Part shown: in pieces, positions 57,588 to 64,000 of the stretch | How the letters are laid out: every line of letters begins with the position of its first letter | Position numbering within the stretch: position 1 is the first letter of the stretch | Origin: Akkermansiaceae bacterium | Lineage (GTDB): Bacteria; Verrucomicrobiota; Verrucomicrobiia; Verrucomicrobiales; Akkermansiaceae | DNA: 64,000 bases | Direction: 5' to 3' | Assembly: GCA_023301765.1 (NCBI GenBank) | Contig: JALZUC010000002.1 | Location: forward strand, 62,001-126,000 | Notes under the pieces: model-generated | What the model saw: the letters and a program-made list of their open reading frames with translations, nothing else | What the model was told of the DNA's origin: nothing | Databases searched by the model: none | Program-made: the position numbers and the translations under genes

Positions 57588-58415
57588 ATGCCTGAACTTC
57601 CAGAAGTAGAAACCACTAGACGCGGTATAGAGCCCTACCTCGTAGATAGATCCATCACCCAGCTATACCTCAGAGAGCGCCGTATGCGCTGGCCGGTGGA
57701 GAATACTGTATTAGCTCTAGAAGGAAAAAAGATCACCTCCGTCCGTAGGCGAGCCAAATATATTCTCGTAGATTGCTCAGCGGGCACGCTTATCCTCCAC
57801 CTCGGTATGTCTGGCAGCTTACGCATCTGCCCACAAGATACAGAGCTTAGAAAACACGATCACTTTATCGCCAGCATCGGCTCCGACACAAAGCTAGAGA
57901 TGCGTCTGCATGATCCGCGCAGATTTGGCGCTGTGCTCTGGCATGATAAGGCAGATGGTGACATCTCAGAACATGCCCTAATCAAAAACCTAGGCCCAGA
58001 GCCACTAAGTGACGCCTTTACCCCAAAGCACCTCATCGACAGCTGTAAGGGAAGAAAAACCACCATCAAACAACACGTGATGAATAATCACGTCGTAGTA
58101 GGCGCTGGGAATATCTACGCCTGTGAAGCCCTCTTCCGCAGCGGTATCCATCCCACACGGCAGGCCGGTAAAATCTCTGCTACACGGCTAACTAAACTTA
58201 CAGAAAACATCCGCGCAGTCCTCACAGAAGCCATCACACAAGGAGGAACCACTCTCCGTGACTTCGTGAACGAAAAAGGAAACCCCGGATACTTTAAACA
58301 ACAGCTCAATGTCTACGGCCGCGAAGGCGAACCATGCCGCAGCTGCTCCAGTATTATTAAACGCATCGTCATCTCAAACCGCTCAACCTTCTACTGCGCA
58401 AAGTGCCAGAGGTAG
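57588..58415 (+). CDS. mutM: Formamidopyrimidine-DNA glycosylase
   Basis: 275 residues. N-terminal PELPEVETTRRGI supplies the catalytic Pro2 and Glu; Lys in HLGMSGSLRI; H2TH region NNHVVVGAGNIYACEALFRSGI; C-terminal zinc finger with CRSCSS and CAKC. It excises 8-oxoguanine and FaPy lesions and nicks the strand by beta,delta elimination. Confidence 0.97.
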   Translation: MPELPEVETTRRGIEPYLVDRSITQLYLRERRMRWPVENTVLALEGKKITSVRRRAKYILVDCSAGTLILHLGMSGSLRICPQDTELRKHDHFIASIGSDTKLEMRLHDPRRFGAVLWHDKADGDISEHALIKNLGPEPLSDAFTPKHLIDSCKGRKTTIKQHVMNNHVVVGAGNIYACEALFRSGIHPTRQAGKISATRLTKLTENIRAVLTEAITQGGTTLRDFVNEKGNPGYFKQQLNVYGREGEPCRSCSSIIKRIVISNRSTFYCAKCQR

Positions 58416-58420
58416 CGACC

Positions 58421-59539
58421 CTACTCTCCTGAAGAGCTAAAATTAAGATGATATCGGGTGCTATGTCCTCCTCCTGTTTTTACGACAGCTCCCATTTCTT
58501 GGAGCTTTTGTAAATCCCTGGTCGCAGTAGCATTAGAGGTCTTTGTCATCGCTATATATTTACGAGCACTCATACCTCCGTCAAAGCCTGTCGGCCCCGC
58601 CTCGAACATGCGCTTGATCACTTTACTTTGACGCTCATTGAATCGAGATCGATAGCAATCGAAGAACTTCGCCTTTATCACAATAAAGTGAATCTGTTCT
58701 TTTGCATAGCGTTGTGCTTCAAGTGTAGTTTCTGAAAAATAACTTAACCACGGAGTTATTTCATTACCTAATTGAGCCAATTCAAGAGCTGCGTAATAAT
58801 CCTTTTTCTTCGCCTCAATCATACTGGAAAGTGTAATCAATGCAGGACGCCCCAAACCCTGAGAAATTGCTTTTTCAGCAAGCGCCCTACCAATTCTCCC
58901 ATTGCCATCTTCAAACGGATGGATCGTCTCAAAATAGAGATGCGCAATTCCAGATCGAACAACAGGGTGCAAAATTGGAGCCGCTCCTGTTCGCGATGTA
59001 TTGTTAAACCATTGGATAAATTTCCGCATTTCCTCAGGAACCCGATCAGAAGGTGGCGCCTCAAAATGCACCGTTGGGCGATCAACTCTACCAGAAACCA
59101 CCTGCATTGGTTCCTCCCCAGTTCGCCATTTTCCAGGTTCGATGTAGCGATCAGCCTCTAACAATAAGTGATGCCATTCAAAAAGCATTCCCTCGCTCAA
59201 AGGCTCGTTAAAAGTCTTTCTGACTTTAATCAAAAGATCCGTAATTCCCTGAGCTCCACGATTTGTAACCTTAAGAGGAAACTTCGTCAGACTCAAACGA
59301 TTCTTCACCGATGACATCACATCTTCACGGCTAAAATACTCCCCTTCTATTTCTGATGTTTTGAGTGCTTCAGAAATCATAAGATCCGTTACAGCCTCAT
59401 CACGAAGACCGTCAGAGAGCGCCTCAAGAAGACCGCTAGCCATTCCTGATTCCTCTGTAAAATCGAACAAAGAGGCCTCGATTTCACTTAAATCGAATTG
59501 AAAAACCGTCCAATTCTCTTGTTCCCAAGCATACTTCAT
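58421..59539 (-). CDS. Fic-family AMP-transferase with DUF4172 N-terminus and C-terminal winged helix
   Basis: 372 residues from the ATG at 59539 (a GTG at 59563 gives eight more residues). N-terminal DUF4172 region (KYAWEQENWTVFQFDLSEI) carries the class II inhibitory motif TSEIEG at ~61-66. The Fic active site is HPFEDGNGRIGR at ~207-218, complete. The C-terminus is a winged helix (AFDGGMSARKYIAMTKTSNATATRDLQKL, seen as two parts) suited to DNA binding. Fic enzymes AMPylate proteins; such HTH-Fic proteins can repress their own gene. Two strong palindromes sit at its start. It converges on mutM with 5 bases between. Confidence 0.92.
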   Translation of the reverse strand: MKYAWEQENWTVFQFDLSEIEASLFDFTEESGMASGLLEALSDGLRDEAVTDLMISEALKTSEIEGEYFSREDVMSSVKNRLSLTKFPLKVTNRGAQGITDLLIKVRKTFNEPLSEGMLFEWHHLLLEADRYIEPGKWRTGEEPMQVVSGRVDRPTVHFEAPPSDRVPEEMRKFIQWFNNTSRTGAAPILHPVVRSGIAHLYFETIHPFEDGNGRIGRALAEKAISQGLGRPALITLSSMIEAKKKDYYAALELAQLGNEITPWLSYFSETTLEAQRYAKEQIHFIVIKAKFFDCYRSRFNERQSKVIKRMFEAGPTGFDGGMSARKYIAMTKTSNATATRDLQKLQEMGAVVKTGGGHSTRYHLNFSSSGE

Positions 59540-59567
59540 GAGGTGATCATGACACCTGATCACCTCA
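59539..59567 (-). promoter_or_regulatory. Inverted repeat 1 at the Fic start codon
   Basis: Perfect 11-bp arms TGAGGTGATCA (59539-59549) and TGATCACCTCA (59557-59567) around 7 nt. The arm ends on the first base of the ATG. As DNA it could be an operator; as RNA it would fold the ribosome landing site into a stem. Confidence 0.6.
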
Positions 59568-59580
59568 CTAAAAAGACAAT

Positions 59581-59613
59581 AATGATTCGTTCAGATCATT
59601 TAAACGAATCATT
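59581..59613 (-). promoter_or_regulatory. Inverted repeat 2 upstream of Fic
   Basis: Perfect 11-bp arms AATGATTCGTT (59581-59591) and AACGAATCATT (59603-59613) around 11 nt, 42 bases upstream of the Fic ATG. The sequence differs from repeat 1. A dyad this long is a good operator candidate. Confidence 0.6.
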
Positions 59614-59667
59614 GAGTTCTAGTGAATTTAGCCTCATTAGAAGTAAATTGGATCTATTGCAGTATTC

Positions 59668-59690
59668 CTAAGAAAAAGCACACGCTTTTC
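59668..59690 (-). terminator. Possible minus-strand terminator between tRNA-Leu and Fic
   Basis: AAAAGC (59674-59679) and GCTTTT (59684-59689) with loop ACAC. On the minus strand the stem is followed by a T-rich TTCTT. It would shield Fic from transcription coming from the right. Confidence 0.35.
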
Positions 59691-59748
59691 ACTCCGCTTC
59701 TTGACATTTCCATCTAAATGCTCAGGTTCTCGCTCGTCTCAATCACAG

Positions 59749-59830
59749 GCCGGTGTGGCGGAATTGGTAGACGCGCGTGATTCAAAATCATGTTTCCTCG
59801 GAAGTGCGGGTTCGATTCCCGCCGCCGGTA
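59749..59830 (+). tRNA. tRNA-Leu (anticodon CAA)
   Basis: 82-nt class II tRNA: acceptor GCCGGTG / CGCCGGT with A73 at 59830, D-arm with GAATTGGTAGAC, anticodon loop TTCAAAA giving CAA, variable arm TTTCCTCGGAA, T-arm GCGGG TTCGATT CCCGC. CCA is not encoded. TTGACA at 59701 may be its -35, but no good -10 follows. Its 3' end is one copy of the island repeat. Confidence 0.95.
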
Positions 59831-59832
59831 TT
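59815..59832 (+). repeat. attL-like repeat in the tRNA-Leu 3' end
   Basis: ATTCCCGCCGCCGGTATT, matching 17 of 18 bases with the copy at 61033-61050. It covers the T-loop/T-stem 3' side and acceptor arm, the classic target of tyrosine integrases. Confidence 0.75.
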
Positions 59833-60042
59833 GATTTATCAATACTTATAGCCTGTATGTCGCAAATATTAAGCCTAGCCTTGCTTAGGGTCGCAAAATA
59901 TTACAAACTGATAAGGTGACGTTTAAGTAGATTGAATTCAGCATTAGCCTCTCATATTATTTTACATCTATGGTAACTTAAAGCTGTATATTGACGTTCA
60001 CATCATGCGCAATGGCGTATAACCCTACTATCGCAACAAACT

Positions 60043-60954
60043 TTGAATGAATCAGGACACTTCCAATACGAATCAGACCCCCTCACAGGATACCAAACCG
60101 CCATCACCAGTAGTGCCACATCCGACAAATTGCGAGCGGCTTGCTCAGCCCTTAACGGACTCAGAGCGAAAGGAATCATGGAAGCAGCTAAGTACTCTCC
60201 ATCGAGGCAATCGGTTTCGCCTGATGTTTGGACAGCCGCTTTTGAACGAAGAGCAATGCGGCACAAAGCTCCGCTAGTCGACCTTAAAAAACTAGGCATT
60301 TTTCATAGTGCCGACGAGGAAGCATTTTTAGAATCTGATAGCCTCAAAGCCCTTACAACAGGCGCTGAGGCGGCGCCATATTTGGATGAAAACACTGGAG
60401 TCGTCTATAAATTATTCGACCTCAGAGCTAAAGGACATCTGGGTGTGAAAATTTCTCTTCATCGTGAATCCGAAGGTCAGTTTAGGGTTAAGCATCTTGA
60501 TGCAACCCTTCTAGATACTTTATACAAAATAAGAATATTGAATGATTCAGGAGCCCTAATCAGTGAGATAGTAGGCTTATCTGTAAATGCTGACTTTCTT
60601 ATTACCAAACAACCACAGGCCGAACCCTATCTCGAATTCGAATCTGATCGTAACTTAGCTATTCACAATATGAGAGCTATACACCCAGTGGGGCCATCCT
60701 TGGGCCATCCAATCGTAATCACATGGGTCTTAGAGCAACCATGGATAATTGGTGATCTGCACAAAGGAAATATCATGCGAGATTCTAATAACATGCCTAC
60801 TGTTATTGACGCTCTGACTGGCCCTATCCCCCCTCGAGCTACTAAGGAAATACCCGGAATACAGCACGCCATTGAAGATGCTATTGATTTTCGTAAAAAC
60901 AACCTTCTACCATTTAGAAAAGCATTCGACGATGTGGATGATTCCCAGCTCTGA
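60043..60954 (+). CDS. Kinase-fold protein carried by the tRNA-Leu island
   Basis: Up to 303 residues. The C-terminal two thirds look like a diverged protein kinase/APH fold: N-lobe VYKLFDL with Lys, hinge-like region ITKQPQAEPY, catalytic loop IIGDLHKGNIMRD (Asp and Asn) and metal-binding VIDALTG. It recalls the 'polyvalent protein kinase' domains of phage and conjugative-element proteins. This frame begins with TTG at 60043; its first ATG is at 60178. Another frame opens with ATG at 60047 and stops at 60277, with a credible polar N-terminus (TSNTNQTPSQDTKPPSP). The N-terminus may thus be broken by an indel. Function unknown. Confidence 0.6.
   Translation: MNESGHFQYESDPLTGYQTAITSSATSDKLRAACSALNGLRAKGIMEAAKYSPSRQSVSPDVWTAAFERRAMRHKAPLVDLKKLGIFHSADEEAFLESDSLKALTTGAEAAPYLDENTGVVYKLFDLRAKGHLGVKISLHRESEGQFRVKHLDATLLDTLYKIRILNDSGALISEIVGLSVNADFLITKQPQAEPYLEFESDRNLAIHNMRAIHPVGPSLGHPIVITWVLEQPWIIGDLHKGNIMRDSNNMPTVIDALTGPIPPRATKEIPGIQHAIEDAIDFRKNNLLPFRKAFDDVDDSQL
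60047..60277 (+). pseudogene. Possible frameshifted N-terminus of the kinase-like gene
   Basis: A 76-residue ATG-initiated frame overlapping the kinase frame, shifted by one base (a -1 shift joins them). Composition: a disordered Asn/Gln/Thr/Pro start, then an amphipathic LTDSERKESWKQL. It could be the authentic start of the kinase protein before an indel, or a spurious frame. No slippery heptamer is obvious in the overlap. Confidence 0.35.
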
Positions 60955-61029
60955 AAGCAGGATTCAGAGAACCCACACAGAATATAATTATAAGAAGTAA
61001 TTCTTAAAAGACACCTAATAGAGGTGGCT

Positions 61030-61854
61030 TTAATTCCCGCCGTCGGTATTTTTCTGTGATGTTGAGAAAATAGCGCTTAGCGCTTCTACAGTGCCTAGAC
61101 CAGCGTCTGCACTAGCAACGTAGCCTCCGCAATCCGCAATCAGGGACTTCACCTCATCACAGGCATTAGCCGGGCATGCTAAATATCCAGCAATCGAGGT
61201 GTCTAGCATATCTAGATCGTTATAACTATCACCTATGGCAAAGGTTCTCTCTGAGGAAACCCCCATCAGCCGGCCCACTTCTGCTAGCGCACTCCCTTTA
61301 TGGTAGTTCTCATGGCTGAAGCGTAGGTAGATGGCATTTCGCTGATAGCACAGGTGCTCTGTATCTACCGTTTCTTGATCGATTTTTGCCACAATAGCGT
61401 CCATTTCCTCCAGACTAGAGGCCACCATACCTGCGGGCTCATCCGCCTGTAGGCCCCAGTCAGCAGAAGTCTCCGCCTCTACCCACTCACGGAGAGATTT
61501 AAGCAGCCGTTTATGTTTACGGAAGAGTTTCACATGCGCCTTATCACACTGTTTATTCCACTCCTTCACTGGTAGCCATCTACCGTAGTTGTTAGGCGTG
61601 TATATCTCCCGTTCACGGCCGATAATGTAATCTGGCAGAAATGGAAAATCAGCCTGCTGCATACCCTCCACCGTATGCAGCAGTGAACGCCCAGTATTAA
61701 TCCCCCAGAGTGTATGGTGAGAGTCTCTTAGCTCACGGATGATTTTAAAAAACTCATCTGGCACAGGTGGCGTCATCTCAGGTGATGACAGGGTACCATC
61801 AAAATCAAATGCTAAGAGCCACTCAGCACAATCTGGCGAGGGGAGTGTCTTCAT
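61030..61854 (-). CDS. HAD-family (Cof/sucrose-phosphatase-like) phosphatase
   Basis: 274 residues from the ATG at 61854; a longer reading from 61896 is possible. Motif I LLAFDFDGTLSSPE, motif II INTGRS, a C2-type cap, motif III Lys in ENYHKGSALAEV, motif IV FAIGDSYNDLDML. It hydrolyses a sugar or small-molecule phosphate. Its last residues (TDGGN) and stop codon lie inside the attR-like repeat at 61033-61050, so the C-terminus was set by the island. It follows the OmpA-domain gene in the same direction. Confidence 0.85.
   Translation of the reverse strand: MKTLPSPDCAEWLLAFDFDGTLSSPEMTPPVPDEFFKIIRELRDSHHTLWGINTGRSLLHTVEGMQQADFPFLPDYIIGREREIYTPNNYGRWLPVKEWNKQCDKAHVKLFRKHKRLLKSLREWVEAETSADWGLQADEPAGMVASSLEEMDAIVAKIDQETVDTEHLCYQRNAIYLRFSHENYHKGSALAEVGRLMGVSSERTFAIGDSYNDLDMLDTSIAGYLACPANACDEVKSLIADCGGYVASADAGLGTVEALSAIFSTSQKNTDGGN
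61033..61050 (+). repeat. attR-like repeat of the tRNA-Leu 3' end
   Basis: ATTCCCGCCGTCGGTATT, one mismatch from the tRNA copy. Weaker resemblance (GG..TT) continues for about 10 bases to the left into the T-arm region. It encodes, on the other strand, the end of the HAD gene. Confidence 0.75.
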
Positions 61855-61901
61855 AGAGTAATTGCTATAATTCTCACTTGAGACAAAATAATGCACCTTC
61901 C

Positions 61902-63203
61902 TTACTCCGGAACAGGTATAGCGCGGCGTGGTGGTGCAGCAGGCTTATCATCCTCAGGCACAGGTATGGCACGGCGTGGCGGTGCGGCTGGTTTATCATC
62001 CTCAGGCACAACCAACGCTCTATTAGTGGGCACCTCTGGTTTATCAGGCTCCACTATAGCCTTAGGAGGCTTTGGTGGGACTGGTAATGCAGGCTTCACT
62101 TTCTTGGGAGGATTTACCACCACAGCCTTCTTGGATTTTGGCTCAGGCTTTAGCTTAGGTGTGGGTTTAGCCACCTTAGCTGGCTGACTTTTACGCATTT
62201 TTATTTCCACCCGTCTGTTAGGCGCCTGCTCTTCCTTAGTACCAGCTTTTACGATAGGTTCTGATTTACCAAATCCACGAATAGTTATTTTATCCTCACT
62301 GAGCTCCATAGAATTCACAAGCCAGTCTTTCACCGCTGTAGCTCGTGCTCTGGAGAGCTTTAAATTAGGCTCTTCACTACCTATGAGATCGGTATGGCCA
62401 TCGAGCCAGCATATGAGTTTAGGGTGTTTATGAATAAGCATCGCCACTTTCATAAGGCTTACTCTAGCACTCTGCTTAAGCTCAGAGCTATTAAACTCAA
62501 AAAGCAAGTCACTGCCAATGAGAGCCTTAGTAGTAAGTAGGCTATTCCCATCCATATTCGCCATCTTATCCAGTGAGGTGAAACCTGCTAATAGACCGTC
62601 CTTTGACTGCCCCCCAGCTCCCTTTCTGAGCGTTTCCGTATAGGCATCTGGATCAAACTCCTCAGCCATACGTGCGCCAGGGTCTACGGTGATCTGGCTA
62701 TCGTTCGCACGGGGGAAAAAATCTTCAGTTTTCCCCATTTCAGGGAGATCAGGATCAAAGACAGCAGCCTTCATAGGCTCCTTAGATTCGCCATCAAGTT
62801 CACCCAAGGCGGCTGAACTGATTTTAGGCATCTGTATAGTTTCTACATCCGGGCTGATATCTATGTCCATCTCAGGAATATTTTCTAAAATATCAAGCTC
62901 ATCTGCCGGAGGCACCACTACCACAGGCTCAGCTACCTCCTCCCGCTCCGGAGGGGTAATCTCAGGGCGGGCGTCTTCTGTATCCACCCGGTTCACACGC
63001 ACCACCTGTGTGCGTATCTCTTTATTCTCAACCATCTCAGCTAGCTCGATATATACATTACCTAAGCCTACGAATAATGCGATGTGCACAGACACCGCCA
63101 GCACTATGGCTATCAGGAGCCATTTGCCCTGGCCTTCGCTCCGAGGAAGTCTGAAAGAAGAGCTCCCTCCTCCACCATCATTCCAGCTGTAGTCATCCTG
63201 CAT
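61902..63203 (-). CDS. OmpA-domain envelope protein with Pro/Lys-rich repeat tail
   Basis: 433 residues. A short cytoplasmic start and one membrane helix (LLIAVLAVSVHIALFVGL, ~29-48) are followed by an acidic, Pro-rich periplasmic region, then an OmpA/MotB peptidoglycan-binding domain at ~210-325 (LFEFNSSELKQSARVSLMKVA; WLDGHTDLIGSEEPNLKLSRARA; GFGKSEPIVKAGTKEEQAPNRRVEI, three separate runs). The last ~110 residues are Pro/Lys/Arg-rich and end in two tandem 16-residue repeats (DDKPAAPPRRAIPVPE). The TonB-like N-terminus and PxxP tail suggest an envelope-spanning anchor. It follows the MtfA-like gene by 45 bases. Confidence 0.85.
   Translation of the reverse strand: MQDDYSWNDGGGGSSSFRLPRSEGQGKWLLIAIVLAVSVHIALFVGLGNVYIELAEMVENKEIRTQVVRVNRVDTEDARPEITPPEREEVAEPVVVVPPADELDILENIPEMDIDISPDVETIQMPKISSAALGELDGESKEPMKAAVFDPDLPEMGKTEDFFPRANDSQITVDPGARMAEEFDPDAYTETLRKGAGGQSKDGLLAGFTSLDKMANMDGNSLLTTKALIGSDLLFEFNSSELKQSARVSLMKVAMLIHKHPKLICWLDGHTDLIGSEEPNLKLSRARATAVKDWLVNSMELSEDKITIRGFGKSEPIVKAGTKEEQAPNRRVEIKMRKSQPAKVAKPTPKLKPEPKSKKAVVVNPPKKVKPALPVPPKPPKAIVEPDKPEVPTNRALVVPEDDKPAAPPRRAIPVPEDDKPAAPPRRAIPVPE
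61905..62000 (-). repeat. Two tandem 48-bp coding repeats
   Basis: Units at 61905-61952 and 61953-62000 encode the repeated DDKPAAPPRRAIPVPE; a diverged partial unit precedes them on the coding strand. The copies differ by several synonymous changes, so the duplication is not brand new. Confidence 0.85.
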
Positions 63204-63248
63204 TGCTAATATATTACCTTATTCAAAAAAAATGGCAACCGAGCGTTT

Positions 63249-64000
63249 TTATAACCACTCCAGTGGGTCTACATTATAATAGTTCTGCAGCTGCTCATAT
63301 ACCTCTGGATACTTTTCTTTCAGCTGCTTAGGCTTCTCATAAAAGGTCTCTGTAGCTACGGCGAAAAACTCCGCAGGATTAGTAGCCCCATACGGGTCAA
63401 TCACCGTCTTGCGCCGCTTTTCCAGCTTCTTCTGAAATTTTTCAAACGCCTTACTAAAAACCTGCGCCCACTCGCGGTAGGAACCTTTCCCATTAGGCAG
63501 TTCTGGCACGCCATCCCCAGCTCCGTCCACCTGGTCCAGCTGATGGGCAAACTCGTGAATAGAAACATTAGAACCATCCTCATCATTACGCCCACCGGTG
63601 ACAACACTGTCCCACGCCAGCACCACACTCCCTGAGCCCCAGCTCTCACCTAAACGCACGCTATCACTACCATCACCACTACTCGCTTTGTAAGCCGTAG
63701 GGTAGATGAGTATACTTCTGAGCTTTCGGTAATAATCATGTTTCCGATTAAGTAATAACAAACACGCCTCTGCGGCTACCACGCGGCGCATGTGCCCAGT
63801 TACCTCTTCTATACCACCACATGCTTCAAATGATTTTTCATTCAGAAACACATGAATAAGCCCCTCTAATTCATCGCGAAGTGATTCCGGCAATTTCAAA
63901 AAAGTAGGGAAATCCTTACCTAGCTCGCTACGTTCACCCTCTGTAAGGCGTAAACTTAGCAGATGGCTTCTCCGTGATTTTTTTCGCGCAGCTAAAAAAA
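63249..64000 (-). CDS. MtfA-like zinc metallopeptidase (5' truncated at window edge)
   Basis: The frame stays open past the TTG at 63899 to the end of the window, and the extra residues (LRLTEGERSELGKDFPTFL) fit the MtfA N-terminus, so the true start lies beyond 64000. Zinc-binding HEFAHQLD with following Asp/Gly loop (QVDGAGDGVP), EFFAVATETFYEKP supplying the third ligand, and EKSFEACGG near the start. MtfA (M90) binds the regulator Mlc in E. coli; here the target is unknown. First of three minus-strand genes with the OmpA-domain and HAD genes. Confidence 0.9.
   Translation of the reverse strand, partial: FLAARKKSRRSHLLSLRLTEGERSELGKDFPTFLKLPESLRDELEGLIHVFLNEKSFEACGGIEEVTGHMRRVVAAEACLLLLNRKHDYYRKLRSILIYPTAYKASSGDGSDSVRLGESWGSGSVVLAWDSVVTGGRNDEDGSNVSIHEFAHQLDQVDGAGDGVPELPNGKGSYREWAQVFSKAFEKFQKKLEKRRKTVIDPYGATNPAEFFAVATETFYEKPKQLKEKYPEVYEQLQNYYNVDPLEWL

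Larger units (their letters stand above)
59831..61050 (+). mobile_element. Small integrated element (about 1.2 kb) at tRNA-Leu
   Basis: The stretch is bounded on the left by the intact tRNA-Leu and on the right by a direct repeat of its last 18 bases (61033-61050). It carries one kinase-like gene and no integrase. The 212 bases before that gene hold no other gene or clear promoter. Best read as a satellite-sized island or the remnant of a larger one. Confidence 0.6.

Noticed and set aside
59701..59706. TTGACA as a promoter for tRNA-Leu
   Set aside because: No acceptable -10 hexamer at 16-18 bp spacing.
58421..61050. Fic, tRNA-Leu and kinase gene as a single defence island
   Set aside because: Fic lies outside the repeat-bounded element and on the other side of the tRNA; no recognised defence gene is present.
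61891..62187. Gly-rich 98-codon frame opposite the OmpA-domain gene tail
   Set aside because: Apparent repeats are the complement of the Pro-rich coding repeats.

Overview
ORGANISM. The window is a densely coded bacterial chromosome segment of moderate GC. The best guess is a marine, heterotrophic member of the Verrucomicrobiota (PVC superphylum). Support comes from a PVC-type beta-propeller/HEAT/cytochrome c protein at the left edge, a ThuA protein next to a secreted sulfatase, a second sulfatase next to a secreted esterase, a long-type IspH, an AddA-like helicase-nuclease, and many secreted lipoproteins of unknown function. No 16S rRNA or marker set is present, so genus and species cannot be given. 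The plus strand is visibly C-rich and G-poor throughout.

LAYOUT. 1-5.1 kb: truncated PVC cytochrome protein, small membrane protein, an ankyrin/L,D-transpeptidase fusion lipoprotein, HNH endonuclease. 5.2-9.1 kb: MFS transporter, carA, purA. 9.2-10 kb: BrnT/BrnA-like toxin-antitoxin pair and tRNA-Arg(TCT). 10.2-16.1 kb: EEP-fold lipoprotein, dnaB, ThuA protein, sulfatase. 16.2-21.6 kb (minus): tail-specific protease, YggS, DUF971, TonB-dependent receptor. 21.8-27.8 kb: hisI, SerB-like phosphatase, purD (minus), SurA/PpiD-like chaperone, metG. 27.8-37.3 kb: GT9 glycosyltransferase, an active trypsin-like/PDZ protease with a catalytically dead neighbour, AddA-like helicase-nuclease, TIGR02206 membrane protein, ispH. 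37.3-46.2 kb: TPR protein, fatty-acid hydroxylase, DEAD-box helicase, C39-like protein, and a 2-oxoacid dehydrogenase E1alpha-E1beta-E2 operon. 46.4-55.1 kb: nucleotidyltransferase, epimerase, esterase, sulfatase, polysaccharide deacetylase, ffh, NahK-like kinase, LMW phosphatase. 55.2-59.6 kb: large lipoprotein, mutM, Fic protein. 59.7-61.05 kb: tRNA-Leu(CAA) followed by a small island bounded by a repeat of the tRNA 3' end. 61.0-64 kb (minus): HAD phosphatase, OmpA-domain protein with a Pro-rich tail, MtfA-like peptidase truncated by the window edge.

HOW IT WORKS TOGETHER. Most genes are housekeeping (purine, pyrimidine and His synthesis, replication, translation, secretion, repair). The lifestyle-specific part is glycan use: two S1 sulfatases, an esterase, a deacetylase, a TonB receptor, and a scattered kinase/nucleotidyltransferase/epimerase set that could activate amino sugars. 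Accessory or mobile DNA is limited to the toxin-antitoxin pair, the Fic gene with its strong palindromes, and the tRNA-Leu island carrying a kinase-like gene without an integrase.

No gene-free stretch exceeds about 300 bases. No CRISPR array, IS element, rRNA or riboswitch was recognised.
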